A stretch of DNA of 26,359 nucleotides from Pseudomonadota bacterium (GTDB lineage: Bacteria > Desulfobacterota > Syntrophobacteria > Syntrophobacterales > Syntrophobacteraceae). The number at the start of each line of letters is the position of its first letter. Position 1 is the stretch's first letter. Where the stretch lies: assembly GCA_023416335.1 (NCBI GenBank), contig JAEZHY010000051.1, forward strand, positions 1 through 26,359, read 5' to 3'. Of the stretch, positions 13,487 through 21,713 are shown piece by piece. The notes under the pieces are model-generated. The model saw nothing but the letters and a program-made list of their open reading frames with translations. It had not been told where the DNA came from and searched no databases. Position numbers and translations under genes: made by a program.

Positions 13487-14944
13487 TCATCCTTTCACGT
13501 TCCCAACGGGAATGAAACGGGCGACTCTTTTGCTGATCCCGGCCTCTTCCGTCGCTTCGACCACTTCGTCGATGTTCTTGTATGCCGGACCGGCTTCCTC
13601 GGCCAAGCCCGACCAGGACGCGGTCCGGACATAGATACCGCGCTGCTCCATATCGTGCTGGAGTGTTTTTCCGTGGAACTGTTTTTTTGCCTGGCGGCGG
13701 CTCATGGTCCTGCCGCTTCCGTGCGCCGTGCTGAAAAAGCTCTGGTCGCCCGACCGGACGCCGGCAAGAAGGTAGGATCCCGTTTCCATGCTGCCCCCGA
13801 TGATAACGGGCTGGCCGGTTTCACGGTAGATGGCCGGGAGTTCTTCGGACCCCGGTCCGAAAGCGCGGGTGGCTCCCTTCCTGTGGACGAGCAGCTCCCG
13901 CTGGGCACCGTCGATCGTGTGTTTTTCGATCTTGGCCGTATTGTGCGCAACATCGTAGACCTGGTGCAGTCCGAGGTCCGCGGGGTCTCTATGCAGGACA
14001 TCCGAAAAGACTTCTCGGATCCTGTGCAGAATGACCTGGCGGTTGGCAAAGGACATGTTGATCGCGCATTTCATACCCGCAAAGTAATCCTGCCCCTCGG
14101 GGGAATTGAACGGGGCACATGCGAGTTCGCGATCGAGTATCTTTATGCCGTACTTACTCTCCATAACCTTGAGAAAAACCTGGAGGTAATCGGTTGCCAC
14201 CTGGTGGCCGAAACCGCGGCTCCCGCAATGAAACATGACGACCACCTGGTCGGGAATCGTCAGGCCGAAGGCCTTGGCCAGCTTCGGATCGAAGACGTTT
14301 TCGCTCCTGGTCACCTGGATTTCGAGGTAATGATTCCCCGACCCCAGAGTTCCTATCTGCTTGTATCCGCGGTCGATGGCCTTTTGGCTTATTTTCGAAG
14401 AATCCGCTCCCTTGATGCGGCCGAATTCCTCGGTGCGCTCCAGGTCCTCTTCCCAGCCATAGCCGTTTTGGACGCACCACCGGGCTCCCTGCTCGACCAG
14501 TTCCCGGAACTCATCGTGGGAGAGCTTGACGAAGCCGCTGCTGCCGACGCCCGCCGGCACACGCTGGAACAGCTTGTCGACCAGTTCCCTCATGTGCTCC
14601 TTTACCTCGTCGTACGTAAGGCTGGTCAGAACCAGGCGCATGCCGCAGTTCACATCGAAGCCGATTCCTCCGGGGGAGATCACCCCGGACCGCAAATCCA
14701 TTGCGGCCACGCCTCCGATCGGAAAGCCATAGCCCCAATGGCCGTCCGGCATGCAGAGGGCGTACTTGAATATCCCGGGAAGAGTAGCCACATTGGTCAC
14801 CTGGTCCACGACCCCTTCATCCATCTCTTTGACGAGCTTTTCAGTTGCATAGATGCGCGCCGGAACACGCATGCCTTCCTTGTAGGTCGGCGGAATTTCC
14901 CAGATTGTCTCGGATATTCTTTTCAGGTCCTTGAGAACGGCCAT
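13487..14944 (-). CDS. rtcB: RNA-splicing ligase RtcB
   Basis: A 485-residue 3'-phosphate/5'-hydroxyl RNA ligase. It is guanylylated on a histidine and joins 2',3'-cyclic or 3'-phosphate ends to 5'-OH ends in tRNA splicing and RNA repair. Metal ligands are visible and in the expected order: C100 in DVNCGMR, H205 in GSGNH, H239 in FHCGSRG and H334 in VAHN. The guanylylated histidine is H408 in TAHGSGRTMSR. The full family length is intact. GGAGGGAGA lies just before the ATG. It is the first gene of the minus-strand rtcB / GTPase / archease cluster and diverges from the ATP-grasp gene. A sigma-54-like site lies about 90 bases upstream. Confidence 0.97.
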   Translation of the reverse strand: MAVLKDLKRISETIWEIPPTYKEGMRVPARIYATEKLVKEMDEGVVDQVTNVATLPGIFKYALCMPDGHWGYGFPIGGVAAMDLRSGVISPGGIGFDVNCGMRLVLTSLTYDEVKEHMRELVDKLFQRVPAGVGSSGFVKLSHDEFRELVEQGARWCVQNGYGWEEDLERTEEFGRIKGADSSKISQKAIDRGYKQIGTLGSGNHYLEIQVTRSENVFDPKLAKAFGLTIPDQVVVMFHCGSRGFGHQVATDYLQVFLKVMESKYGIKILDRELACAPFNSPEGQDYFAGMKCAINMSFANRQVILHRIREVFSDVLHRDPADLGLHQVYDVAHNTAKIEKHTIDGAQRELLVHRKGATRAFGPGSEELPAIYRETGQPVIIGGSMETGSYLLAGVRSGDQSFFSTAHGSGRTMSRRQAKKQFHGKTLQHDMEQRGIYVRTASWSGLAEEAGPAYKNIDEVVEATEEAGISKRVARFIPVGNVKG

Positions 14945-15044
14945 TTCCGGTCTCCCTCCTCAGGTTTATATCACTGCATGGGCCGGAAGGTCATCCGGCC
15001 CGCCTGGCGCAGGTAAATTCAGAAGCAGGCAGGTAGAGTTCGAA

Positions 15045-15062
15045 AGCTCGGCGAGCGCCAAG
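15045..15062 (-). promoter_or_regulatory. rtcB: weak sigma-54-like promoter upstream of rtcB
   Basis: On the minus strand CTTGGCGCTCGCCGAGCT gives the GG and GC dinucleotides with the required 10 bases between them. The -24 half (TTGGCGC) matches the consensus well; the -12 half is poor. E. coli rtcBA is sigma-54 dependent, which gives the site meaning, but no RtcR-type activator is in the window. Confidence 0.25.
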
Positions 15063-15241
15063 CCTGTCCAAATCAATATACTGACGGCCGGACGCCTTGT
15101 CCACAACAGCCGGGAGGACCCGGGAGGAAAGGAAGATAGCATTTTACATACATGACGCATCCGGTATAAGTTCACAATTAGTAAAAAATCGCCTCCGGGG
15201 TCCGCATCGGATGGAAGGTCGGAGTTGCAGGGGAACCGCGT

Positions 15242-16057
15242 ATGAATGACGGGCATGAGGACAGCTTCCTGGATATCGGTAAAACGGGCCCGGGCTTTAT
15301 CGCCCTGGGAAAACGCCTCAGGAGAAGCTCCGTTCGGTGCATGGGAATGTGCCCCAACTGGGATGACTACCCGGAGGAAGCCGGAGAGGCCCTCGCTTCC
15401 GCCGAAAAGGTATACTACCCCGGCCCGTTGTACGAGCAAATCTTCACTGCATTCGGGAAACGCACTTTTCCCCGCAACTATTATCATTTTCTCGGGAACA
15501 AAATTGCCCAGACAAACCTTTTCCAGTTCCTCGGCATCTCACACCCGAAAACCCGCATTTACTACGGACGAAATGTTTCCGGGAAGATAGAAGACGAGTT
15601 CCCGTACCCCTTTGTCGCCAAGACCCCGATCGGCTCTTCCCAGGGGCAGGGAGTCTTTCTGATAAAGTCTCCTGCCGATCTTGCAGGCTACCTCAGGACG
15701 CACAATCCCGTCTACATCCAGGAGTATCTTCCGATCGATCGCGACCTCAGGGTCGTAGTCGTGGGAACGCGCACCGTGCATGCCTACTGGCGCATTCATC
15801 GTGAAGGCGATTTCCGTAACAATGTTTCCCAAGGCGGAGCGATCTCGTTCGAGGATATCCCCGCAGACGCAATTGTTTTTGCCGAGGAACTCGCTTCCAG
15901 GTGCCGCTTCGATGAAGCAGGCCTGGACATCTGCGAACACGCGGGGAAGTATTACGTGATCGAGGCGAACATGGTGTTCGGCCTGGAAGGATTCAGGCAG
16001 AAGGATATGGATATAAACGAGATTCTCGGGGAAATGTTCGACAACGGCGCGATATGA
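15242..16057 (+). CDS. RimK-like ATP-grasp ligase
   Basis: A 271-residue protein of the RimK / alpha-glutamate ligase ATP-grasp group, which joins a carboxylate to an amine through an acyl-phosphate using ATP and Mg2+. Visible are K127 in FVAKTPIGSSQGQG (glycine-rich loop 131-137), the adenine-region IQEYLPIDRDLRVVVVG (159-175), FRNNVSQGG (191-199) and the metal-binding D229 and E241-x-N243 near the end. The N-terminal domain is present but lacks a recognisable substrate signature. AGGGGA precedes the ATG. A strong terminator follows. It diverges from rtcB, so shared regulation is possible. Targets could be a protein tail, a small peptide or a cofactor. Confidence 0.85.
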   Translation: MNDGHEDSFLDIGKTGPGFIALGKRLRRSSVRCMGMCPNWDDYPEEAGEALASAEKVYYPGPLYEQIFTAFGKRTFPRNYYHFLGNKIAQTNLFQFLGISHPKTRIYYGRNVSGKIEDEFPYPFVAKTPIGSSQGQGVFLIKSPADLAGYLRTHNPVYIQEYLPIDRDLRVVVVGTRTVHAYWRIHREGDFRNNVSQGGAISFEDIPADAIVFAEELASRCRFDEAGLDICEHAGKYYVIEANMVFGLEGFRQKDMDINEILGEMFDNGAI

Positions 16058-16090
16058 CGATTGGGCATCGCGCTCAAATCCGGGGGGGGT

Positions 16091-16119
16091 GCGGGGGAAT
16101 CACTTCCCCCGCGTTTTTT
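16091..16119 (+). terminator. Rho-independent terminator after the ATP-grasp gene
   Basis: A 9-bp perfect stem, GCGGGGGAA (16091-16099) with TTCCCCCGC (16104-16112), loop TCAC, then six T at 16114-16119. It lies between the plus-strand ATP-grasp gene and the convergent fdhA stop. The hairpin could also slow transcription from the other side. Confidence 0.92.
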
Positions 16120-16122
16120 GTC

Positions 16123-18822
16123 CTAAGCCGCTTTTTCCAGCTTCACCGCGCAGACTTTGTATTCCGGGATCTTCGCCTGCGGGTCGAGGGCGGCGTTCGT
16201 AAGATTGTTGGCTGCCGCTTCGACGTAATGGAACGGAATGAATATCGTTCCCGCCTCGGTCGATTCCCCGACAACCGCTTTTGCGGTCAGGCTGCCGCGC
16301 CGCGAGGTCACTTTCACGAGTTCGCCGCCGGCCAGGCCGAGCCTCACCGCGTCCTGGCGGTTGACTTCGACGAAACATTCCGGAGCGCAATCGTTCAATG
16401 CTTCCGAGCGGCGGGTCATCGTCCCTGTATGATACTGGAAGAGGACTCTTCCCGTGGTCAGCAGGAATGGATATTCCGCATCCGGGGATTCCGCGGGCGG
16501 CACCCATTCGACGGGGTGGAACTTCCCTTTGCCGTGCGTAAACTTGTCTTTGTGCAGGAACTTCGTTCCCGCATGGTCCTTTGTCGGACAGGGCCACTGC
16601 AGCCCGCCCGCATCAAGCCGTTTGTAATCCATTCCGGCATACGATGGAGTAAGACTTGCCATCTCATCGAAGATCGCCTCGGCATCCGGGTAGTCCATCC
16701 CGTAGCCCATGTGCTTCGCGGTGTCGCAAACGATCTCCCAGTCGGCACGGGCTTCTCCGGGGGGCTCTACAGCCTTCCGGACCCGCTGCACGCGGCGCTC
16801 GGTATTTGTAAAGGTCCCTTCCTTTTCGGCAAAGCTTGCCGCGGGCAGGACCACATCGGCCATCTGAGCCGTCTCCGTCAGGAAGATATCCTGGACAACC
16901 AGGAAATCGAGTTTTTCGATTCCTTCCGCAACATGGCGCAGGTCGGGATCGCTCACCATCGGGTTTTCTCCGACGATATAAAGTCCCCTGATTTGTCCTT
17001 TCGCGGCAGCCTGGACTATTTCGACAATTGTCAGGCCGGGTTTTTCCGGAACTGCGTCGACGCCCCATGCTTTTGCGAATTTTTCGCGTACTTCGGGTAC
17101 GCTTACCGGCTGGTATGCGGTGAGGACGTTCGGCAGGCATCCCATATCGCAGGCGCCCTGCACGTTGTTTTGCCCTCGGAGCGGGTTTACCCCGGCCGAT
17201 TCCTTGCCGACGTTACCGCAGAGCATCGCCAGGTTAGCCACGCTTTTTACGGTATCCGTGCCGTTAATGTGCTGAGTGATCCCCATCGCGTAGGCTATCG
17301 AAGCGGCAGGTGCCCCGGCATAGATGCGGGCCGCCCGGATAAGTTCGGCAGCGGGAATTCCCGATATCTCTTCGACTCTTTCGGGCGTATACGATTCAAC
17401 AGTTTTCGCGAGGGCTTCGAAATCCTCGGTCCGCTCCGCGACAAAGGTTTTATCGTACAAGCCTTCCCGGATGATTACGTGCATCATGCCGTTCAGCCAC
17501 GCGACGTCCGACCCCGGCTTCTGGCGCAGCCAGACGTCCGCGAAATCCACCAAGTCGATCCTGCGCGGGTCCGCAACGATGAGCTTTGTCTTTCCGCTCA
17601 CGATGCCGCGCTTGATAAAGGTCGAGATTACCGGATGCATCTCCCTCGTATTCGATCCGGTAAGCAGGATGACGTCCGATCTTTCGAGTTCCTCGATCGA
17701 GTTGGTCATCGCTCCGCTTCCGAAAGCGGCGGCCAGACCGGCCACCGTCGAGGAGTGTCAGAGACGCGCGCAGTGGTCGATGTTGTTGGTTCCGATCACC
17801 GCGCGGGCAAATTTGGAAAGAAGGTAGTTTTCTTCATTGGTGCAGCGTGCGGATGCGAACAGGGCAAGAGAATCGGGGCCCGCTTCCGCCTTGATCGCAC
17901 CGAGTTTTTCGGAAACGAGGTCGAGCGCTTCGTCCCAGGATGCTTCTTCCAGTTTCCCGTTCTTCCTGATAAGCGGGGTCTTGAGCCTGTCCGGATGGTG
18001 AATGAAATCCATCCCGAAGCGACCCTTTACGCAGAGGCTCCCATTGTTGGGACCGGGCAGATCGGGATTCGAGGTGACTCTTACGACCTTGCCGTCCTTG
18101 ACGTTGAGTTCGAGTTGGCAGCCCACGCCGCAGTAGACGCAGGTGGTGGGCACTTTCCCTACTTCCCAGGCGCGACCTTTAAATCTTGCCTGCTTGTAGG
18201 TGAGCGCTCCCGTCGGGCACGACGCGATGCACTCGCCGCAGTAGACGCAATTCGAGTCCTTGAGCAATCCGTTGTTAAAGGTGGTTATGTAGGAATCGGA
18301 GCCGCGGGCGGCGATATCTATCACACCGTTAACCTGGACCGAGAGGCAGCCGCGCACGCAGCGCCCGCACAGGACGCATTTGTTCGGGTCCCGAACGATC
18401 ATAGCGCTGGAATCGTCGATGGATTTCGGCACGAAAGACGTTTTGTAGCGCAGGTGGTCGATCCCGTGTTCATAGACGAGGTTCTGAAGCTCGCATTCCC
18501 CGTTTTTCTCGCACATGAGGCAGTTGTGGTCGCCGTAGGCGAGCAGCAGTTCCAGCACGGTTCGGCGCACTCGCAGGAGGCGGTCGGAATGGGTCGTGAT
18601 TTTCATGCCGTCGGTTGCGGGGGTCGTACAGGAAGGCGGGAGCCCCCGCATGTTTTCGATCTCCACTATGCAGAGCCGACAGCCGCCGTAGGGGGGCATT
18701 TTGGGGTGATAGCAAAGAGTGGGCACATGTATGGCGTTTTCCCTACAAATTTCAAGGACCGTCTGCCCTTTCCTGCCCGGGACACTTTTGCCGTTTATCG
18801 TTAATGTCAGTTTATCGTCCAT
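16123..18822 (-). CDS. fdhA: selenocysteine formate dehydrogenase alpha subunit (NAD-linked type)
   Basis: One 899-residue selenoprotein interrupted by an in-frame TGA at 17758-17760, read as Sec355 in CARL-U-HSS; E. coli FdhF has CARV-U-H at the same place. It oxidises formate to CO2 or runs in reverse. Domain order: NuoG-like [2Fe-2S] (C37, C48, C51, C65); His-ligated [4Fe-4S] (H99, C101, C104, C110); two ferredoxin-type clusters (C149-C159, C192-C202); the MoCo-domain [4Fe-4S] (C228, C231, C235, C264); then the Mo/W-bisMGD catalytic domains, ending in a dinucleotide-binding C-terminal domain. GGAGAG precedes the ATG at 18822. It is the last gene of the operon after the HydB/HydC-like genes, 77 bases apart. 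Mo versus W cannot be told. Confidence 0.95.
17728..17746 (-). promoter_or_regulatory. bacterial SECIS hairpin of fdhA
   Basis: In the mRNA, GGUGGCC (17746-17740) pairs with GGCCGCC (17734-17728) with one G-U wobble, leaving loop GGUCU. The stem starts 11 bases after the UGA. E. coli fdhF has the same 11-base spacing and a loop containing GGUCU, the SelB recognition element. This supports selenocysteine insertion at 17758-17760. Confidence 0.88.
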
Positions 18823-18835
18823 TTTTTCTCTCCGC

Positions 18836-18880
18836 CGATGGCGGAAACTTTCCCCGAGGGGAATGCACGTTCCGCCATCG
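18836..18880 (-). promoter_or_regulatory. hairpin between hydB-like gene and fdhA, next to the fdhA ribosome binding site
   Basis: CGATGGCGGAA (18836-18846) and TTCCGCCATCG (18870-18880) form a perfect 11-bp stem, with a nested TTCCC/GGGAA stem inside. On the minus-strand transcript it ends two bases before the GGAGAG ribosome binding site (18833-18828). It could set the ratio of subunits by limiting translation or by protecting a processed end. Confidence 0.6.
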
Positions 18881-18899
18881 TGTTTGTCCGGACAGTTTG

Positions 18900-20702
18900 T
18901 CAGTCTATCGAATGATATCTGCAGGCCAGGATGCAGGAGCGGCACTTGATGCACTTCGCCTGGTCGATGCGGGCAGATTCCTTTTTCTTCCAGGTGACGG
19001 CTCCAGCGGGGCACGCGCTGAAACAGGCGCCACATTTCCTGCATTTTTCCTCGTTTACTTCGAATTTGATAAGCGGGATGCAGACCCTTGCGGGGCATTC
19101 TTTCTTCAGGATATGCGCTTCGTATTCGTCCCGGAAGTATCGAACGGTCGATAGGGCCGGATTGGGTGCGGTCTGCCCCAGTCCGCAAAGAGACCCGCTC
19201 TTGACATCCTCGGCCAGTTCGACGAGTTGGTCCAGGTCGCCCATGGTCGCTTCGCCTTTGGATATGGCGGTCAGGATTTCCAGCATCTTCTTCGTTCCGA
19301 GGCGGCACGGCACGCACTTGCCGCACGATTCCTTCTGCGTGAAGGTGAGGAAGAATTTGGCCATATCGACCATGCAGGTATTCTCGTCGGTAACGATGAG
19401 GCCGCCCGAGCCCATGATGGCACCGAGTTGGGTCAGGTTTTCATAGTCCATGGGCACATCGAAATGCGAAAGCGGGATGCAGCCTCCGGAAGGCCCCCCG
19501 GTTTGGGCCGCCTTGAATTGCCGCTTGTTGGGTATCCCCCCACCGATTTCTTCGATGATCTCACGCAGCGGCGTACCCATAGGGATTTCGACAAGACCGC
19601 TGTAGGAAATCTTCCCGGCAAGGGCGAAGACTTTCGTCCCCTTGCTCTTCTCGGTTCCGACCGAAGCAAACCAGTCGCCGCCCCTGGTCATGATGACCGG
19701 AATATTCGCCAGGGTCTCGACGTTGTTGATGTTGGTGGGCTTTCCGAAAAGGCCCTTCACAGCCGGAAAGGGAGGCCTCGGATTGGGCATGCCGCGCTTG
19801 CCTTCGATCGAGGCCATGAGGGCGGTTTCTTCGCCGCAGACGAACGCGCCGGCTCCGAGCTTCACAGTGATGTCGAAGTCGAAATCGGATCCGAAGATGT
19901 TCTTCCCGAGAAAGCCCCGCGCCCTTGCCTGGTCGAGAGCAATGAGCGTCCGCTCATATGCCATGGGGTACTCGGCGCGAACGTATACATAGGCTTTTGT
20001 GGCACCGATCGCATATCCGCCTATGGCGAGGCCTTCGATCACGCTGTGCGGGTCGCCTTCGAGTACCGCCCGGTCCATGAACGCCCCGGGATCGCCCTCA
20101 TCGGCGTTGCATATGATATATTTCTGATCCGCAACCGACCTGTTGCAGAATTCCCATTTCATTCCCGTTGGGAACCCGCCCCCTCCTCTTCCGCGCAGGC
20201 CGGATTTCTTGATCTCGTCGATAACGTCCTGCTGCTTCATCGTGAGGGCCTTTTGGATTCCCTCGTAGCCGCCGGCCCGGACATAGTCGTCGATGTCCTC
20301 AGGATTTATGAAGCCGCAGTTGCGAAGCACAATCCGGCGCTGCGGGTTGAAATACTTCATGTCCCGGTAGGAAAGGACGCGGTCTTTCGTTTTTGGGTCG
20401 AGGAAAAGAAGCCGTTCGACGGGTTTGCCGTTCCGGATGTCCGATTCGACTATTTCGGCGGCATCGCCCGGCTTTACGTTGCAGTAAAAGGTCCCGGCGG
20501 GCATGATCATCACCGTCGGTCCCTGCTGGCAGAATCCGTGGCAGCCGGTGAACTTCACCTCGATCGACCCGAGGCCTGCCTTCTCCAATTCGGTCTGCAG
20601 GTTGGAAAAGATGAGGTTGGCCTTCTGCGATTCGCACCCGGTGCCTCGGCAGACAAGGACCTGAAGCTTTTCGGCCGCTTCCTGTTTAATTGCCGGTTTC
20701 AT
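18900..20702 (-). CDS. NuoF/HydB-like flavoprotein subunit of the formate dehydrogenase
   Basis: A 600-residue NADH-binding subunit. The N-terminal thioredoxin-like [2Fe-2S] domain has C18, C23, C54 and C58. The central NuoF core has the FMN/NADH glycine motif GRGGGGFPTG at 171-180 and NADEGDPGAFMDR, then the [4Fe-4S] motif ESCGKCVPCRLG. The C-terminal extension holds two ferredoxin clusters (KCRKCGACFSAC and KCIKCRSCILAC). This three-part layout, longer than complex I NuoF, is that of HydB in electron-bifurcating hydrogenases and of NAD-dependent formate dehydrogenases. It overlaps the HydC-like gene by 17 bases and precedes fdhA. It should pass electrons between formate and NAD+, perhaps also ferredoxin. 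Confidence 0.95.
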   Translation of the reverse strand: MKPAIKQEAAEKLQVLVCRGTGCESQKANLIFSNLQTELEKAGLGSIEVKFTGCHGFCQQGPTVMIMPAGTFYCNVKPGDAAEIVESDIRNGKPVERLLFLDPKTKDRVLSYRDMKYFNPQRRIVLRNCGFINPEDIDDYVRAGGYEGIQKALTMKQQDVIDEIKKSGLRGRGGGGFPTGMKWEFCNRSVADQKYIICNADEGDPGAFMDRAVLEGDPHSVIEGLAIGGYAIGATKAYVYVRAEYPMAYERTLIALDQARARGFLGKNIFGSDFDFDITVKLGAGAFVCGEETALMASIEGKRGMPNPRPPFPAVKGLFGKPTNINNVETLANIPVIMTRGGDWFASVGTEKSKGTKVFALAGKISYSGLVEIPMGTPLREIIEEIGGGIPNKRQFKAAQTGGPSGGCIPLSHFDVPMDYENLTQLGAIMGSGGLIVTDENTCMVDMAKFFLTFTQKESCGKCVPCRLGTKKMLEILTAISKGEATMGDLDQLVELAEDVKSGSLCGLGQTAPNPALSTVRYFRDEYEAHILKKECPARVCIPLIKFEVNEEKCRKCGACFSACPAGAVTWKKKESARIDQAKCIKCRSCILACRYHSID

Positions 20703-21138
20703 CCAGAATCTCCGCTATTTTCTCGGGTTTCATGCGACCGTGGGTCTCCTTGTTCACAAACATTGCCGGTGCAAGTGCGCAGGCTCCGATGCAGGCGACG
20801 GTTTCGAGCGTAAAACGGCCATCCTCCGTTGTCTGGCCTGCTTTGATTCCGAGCCGGCTTTCGACCTCTTCCAGCACGCGTGCGCCGCCCATTACATGGC
20901 AGGCCGTTCCCTGGCAGACCATTACCGTGTTCCTCCCAACCGGGTCGAACTTGAACTGGGCGTAGAAAGTGGCCACACCGTAGACCTCAACCGGGGAGAC
21001 CCGGCAGAACTTTGCGGCCGCATCCATGGCATCGGGCGGCAGATAGCCGAACGCTCCCTGAATGTCCTGCAAGATCGGGATAAGGGCATCCCGCGTTCCA
21101 TGGTGGCGCGAAAAAATCTCCTGAAGCTTTTCTTTCAT
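20686..21138 (-). CDS. NuoE/HydC-like [2Fe-2S] subunit of the formate dehydrogenase
   Basis: A 150-residue thioredoxin-fold protein of the NuoE family. The [2Fe-2S] ligands are C75 and C80 (MVCQGTACH) and C116 and C120 (VACIGACALAP). The N-terminal helical bundle has the usual LIPILQDIQGAFGYLPPDAM. Length fits. It is the first gene of the operon and overlaps the HydB-like gene, so the two are translationally coupled. In bifurcating hydrogenases HydC partners HydB. The start at ATG 21138 is preceded by a GGGAGATGAA purine stretch. Confidence 0.95.
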   Translation of the reverse strand: MKEKLQEIFSRHHGTRDALIPILQDIQGAFGYLPPDAMDAAAKFCRVSPVEVYGVATFYAQFKFDPVGRNTVMVCQGTACHVMGGARVLEEVESRLGIKAGQTTEDGRFTLETVACIGACALAPAMFVNKETHGRMKPEKIAEILDETGN

Positions 21139-21713
21139 TTCATCTCCCTTGTGCGCACTTCGAGGGGCGGACAGAGCTGAAGCCGCTGGTCCGCCGGGAT
21201 TGCCCGGTCCCGCATTTTCTCCCGCATCTCCCTTTGCACAAGAATTGCGCAGGCCCGAATGCGGCCAGAGACAAGCGGGGCGAAAAGACTTACTGGAGCG
21301 GAGTCGGAGAGAATATTGCGAAAATTCAGACGGACGCCCGGATATCGATCAGGAATAACGCCGGTGCGAACAAGCGGCAGTGAATGCAGGCGGAAGCGAA
21401 TCAGCACAATCGCATATGTCGTTGTAATTAAGTCCAAATTTTTTGCCACGCGGTTGATACGAGTTTTAATGAATTTGCACCATGAAAACAATAGCAAAAA
21501 TCTTCCGTCATCCAGACTCATTTCGACATTACGGGCGAATGATCCTGTTTCTTCTACACGATCCGGTCTCGAAATCGGACATTTTCCCGTCGGCCTGGAA
21601 AGTCTTCGGCGCAAATCGGCGAAAATACTTTTGAACCTGTTGAACAAAGCGGGGAAGTTTTGTACATAGAAAAGATGTTACTGGTTGACGGATTACAAGG
21701 TGGAGCCGATGAT
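21139..21713. other. 575-base divergent spacer upstream of the fdh operon
   Basis: No credible gene is seen. A minus-strand ORF (21135-21647) has no family resemblance and ends inside the HydC start. The segment around 21421-21490 is AT-rich (TTGTAATTAAGTCCAAATTTTTT) and is the likely place for the operon promoter, but no clean -35/-10 or sigma-54 site stands out. Confidence 0.5.

Noticed and set aside
13655..15016. A 453-residue plus-strand ORF opposite rtcB
   Set aside because: Antisense shadow; all RtcB active-site residues are on the minus strand.
17758..17760. TGA read as a nonsense mutation or frameshift splitting fdhA into a pseudogene
   Set aside because: The frame is unchanged on both sides, the position equals the known Sec site, and a SECIS-like hairpin follows.
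16054..18804. A 916-residue plus-strand ORF opposite fdhA
   Set aside because: The minus strand encodes a clear formate dehydrogenase; long antisense ORFs are expected in GC-rich genes with strong codon bias, and the protein has no recognisable domain.
19227..20813. A 528-residue plus-strand ORF opposite the HydB-like gene
   Set aside because: Antisense shadow of a conserved flavoprotein gene; composition rich in Arg, His and Gly without motifs.
21135..21647. A 170-residue minus-strand ORF upstream of the HydC-like gene
   Set aside because: No ribosome binding site or family; it overlaps the HydC start and looks like random open frame.
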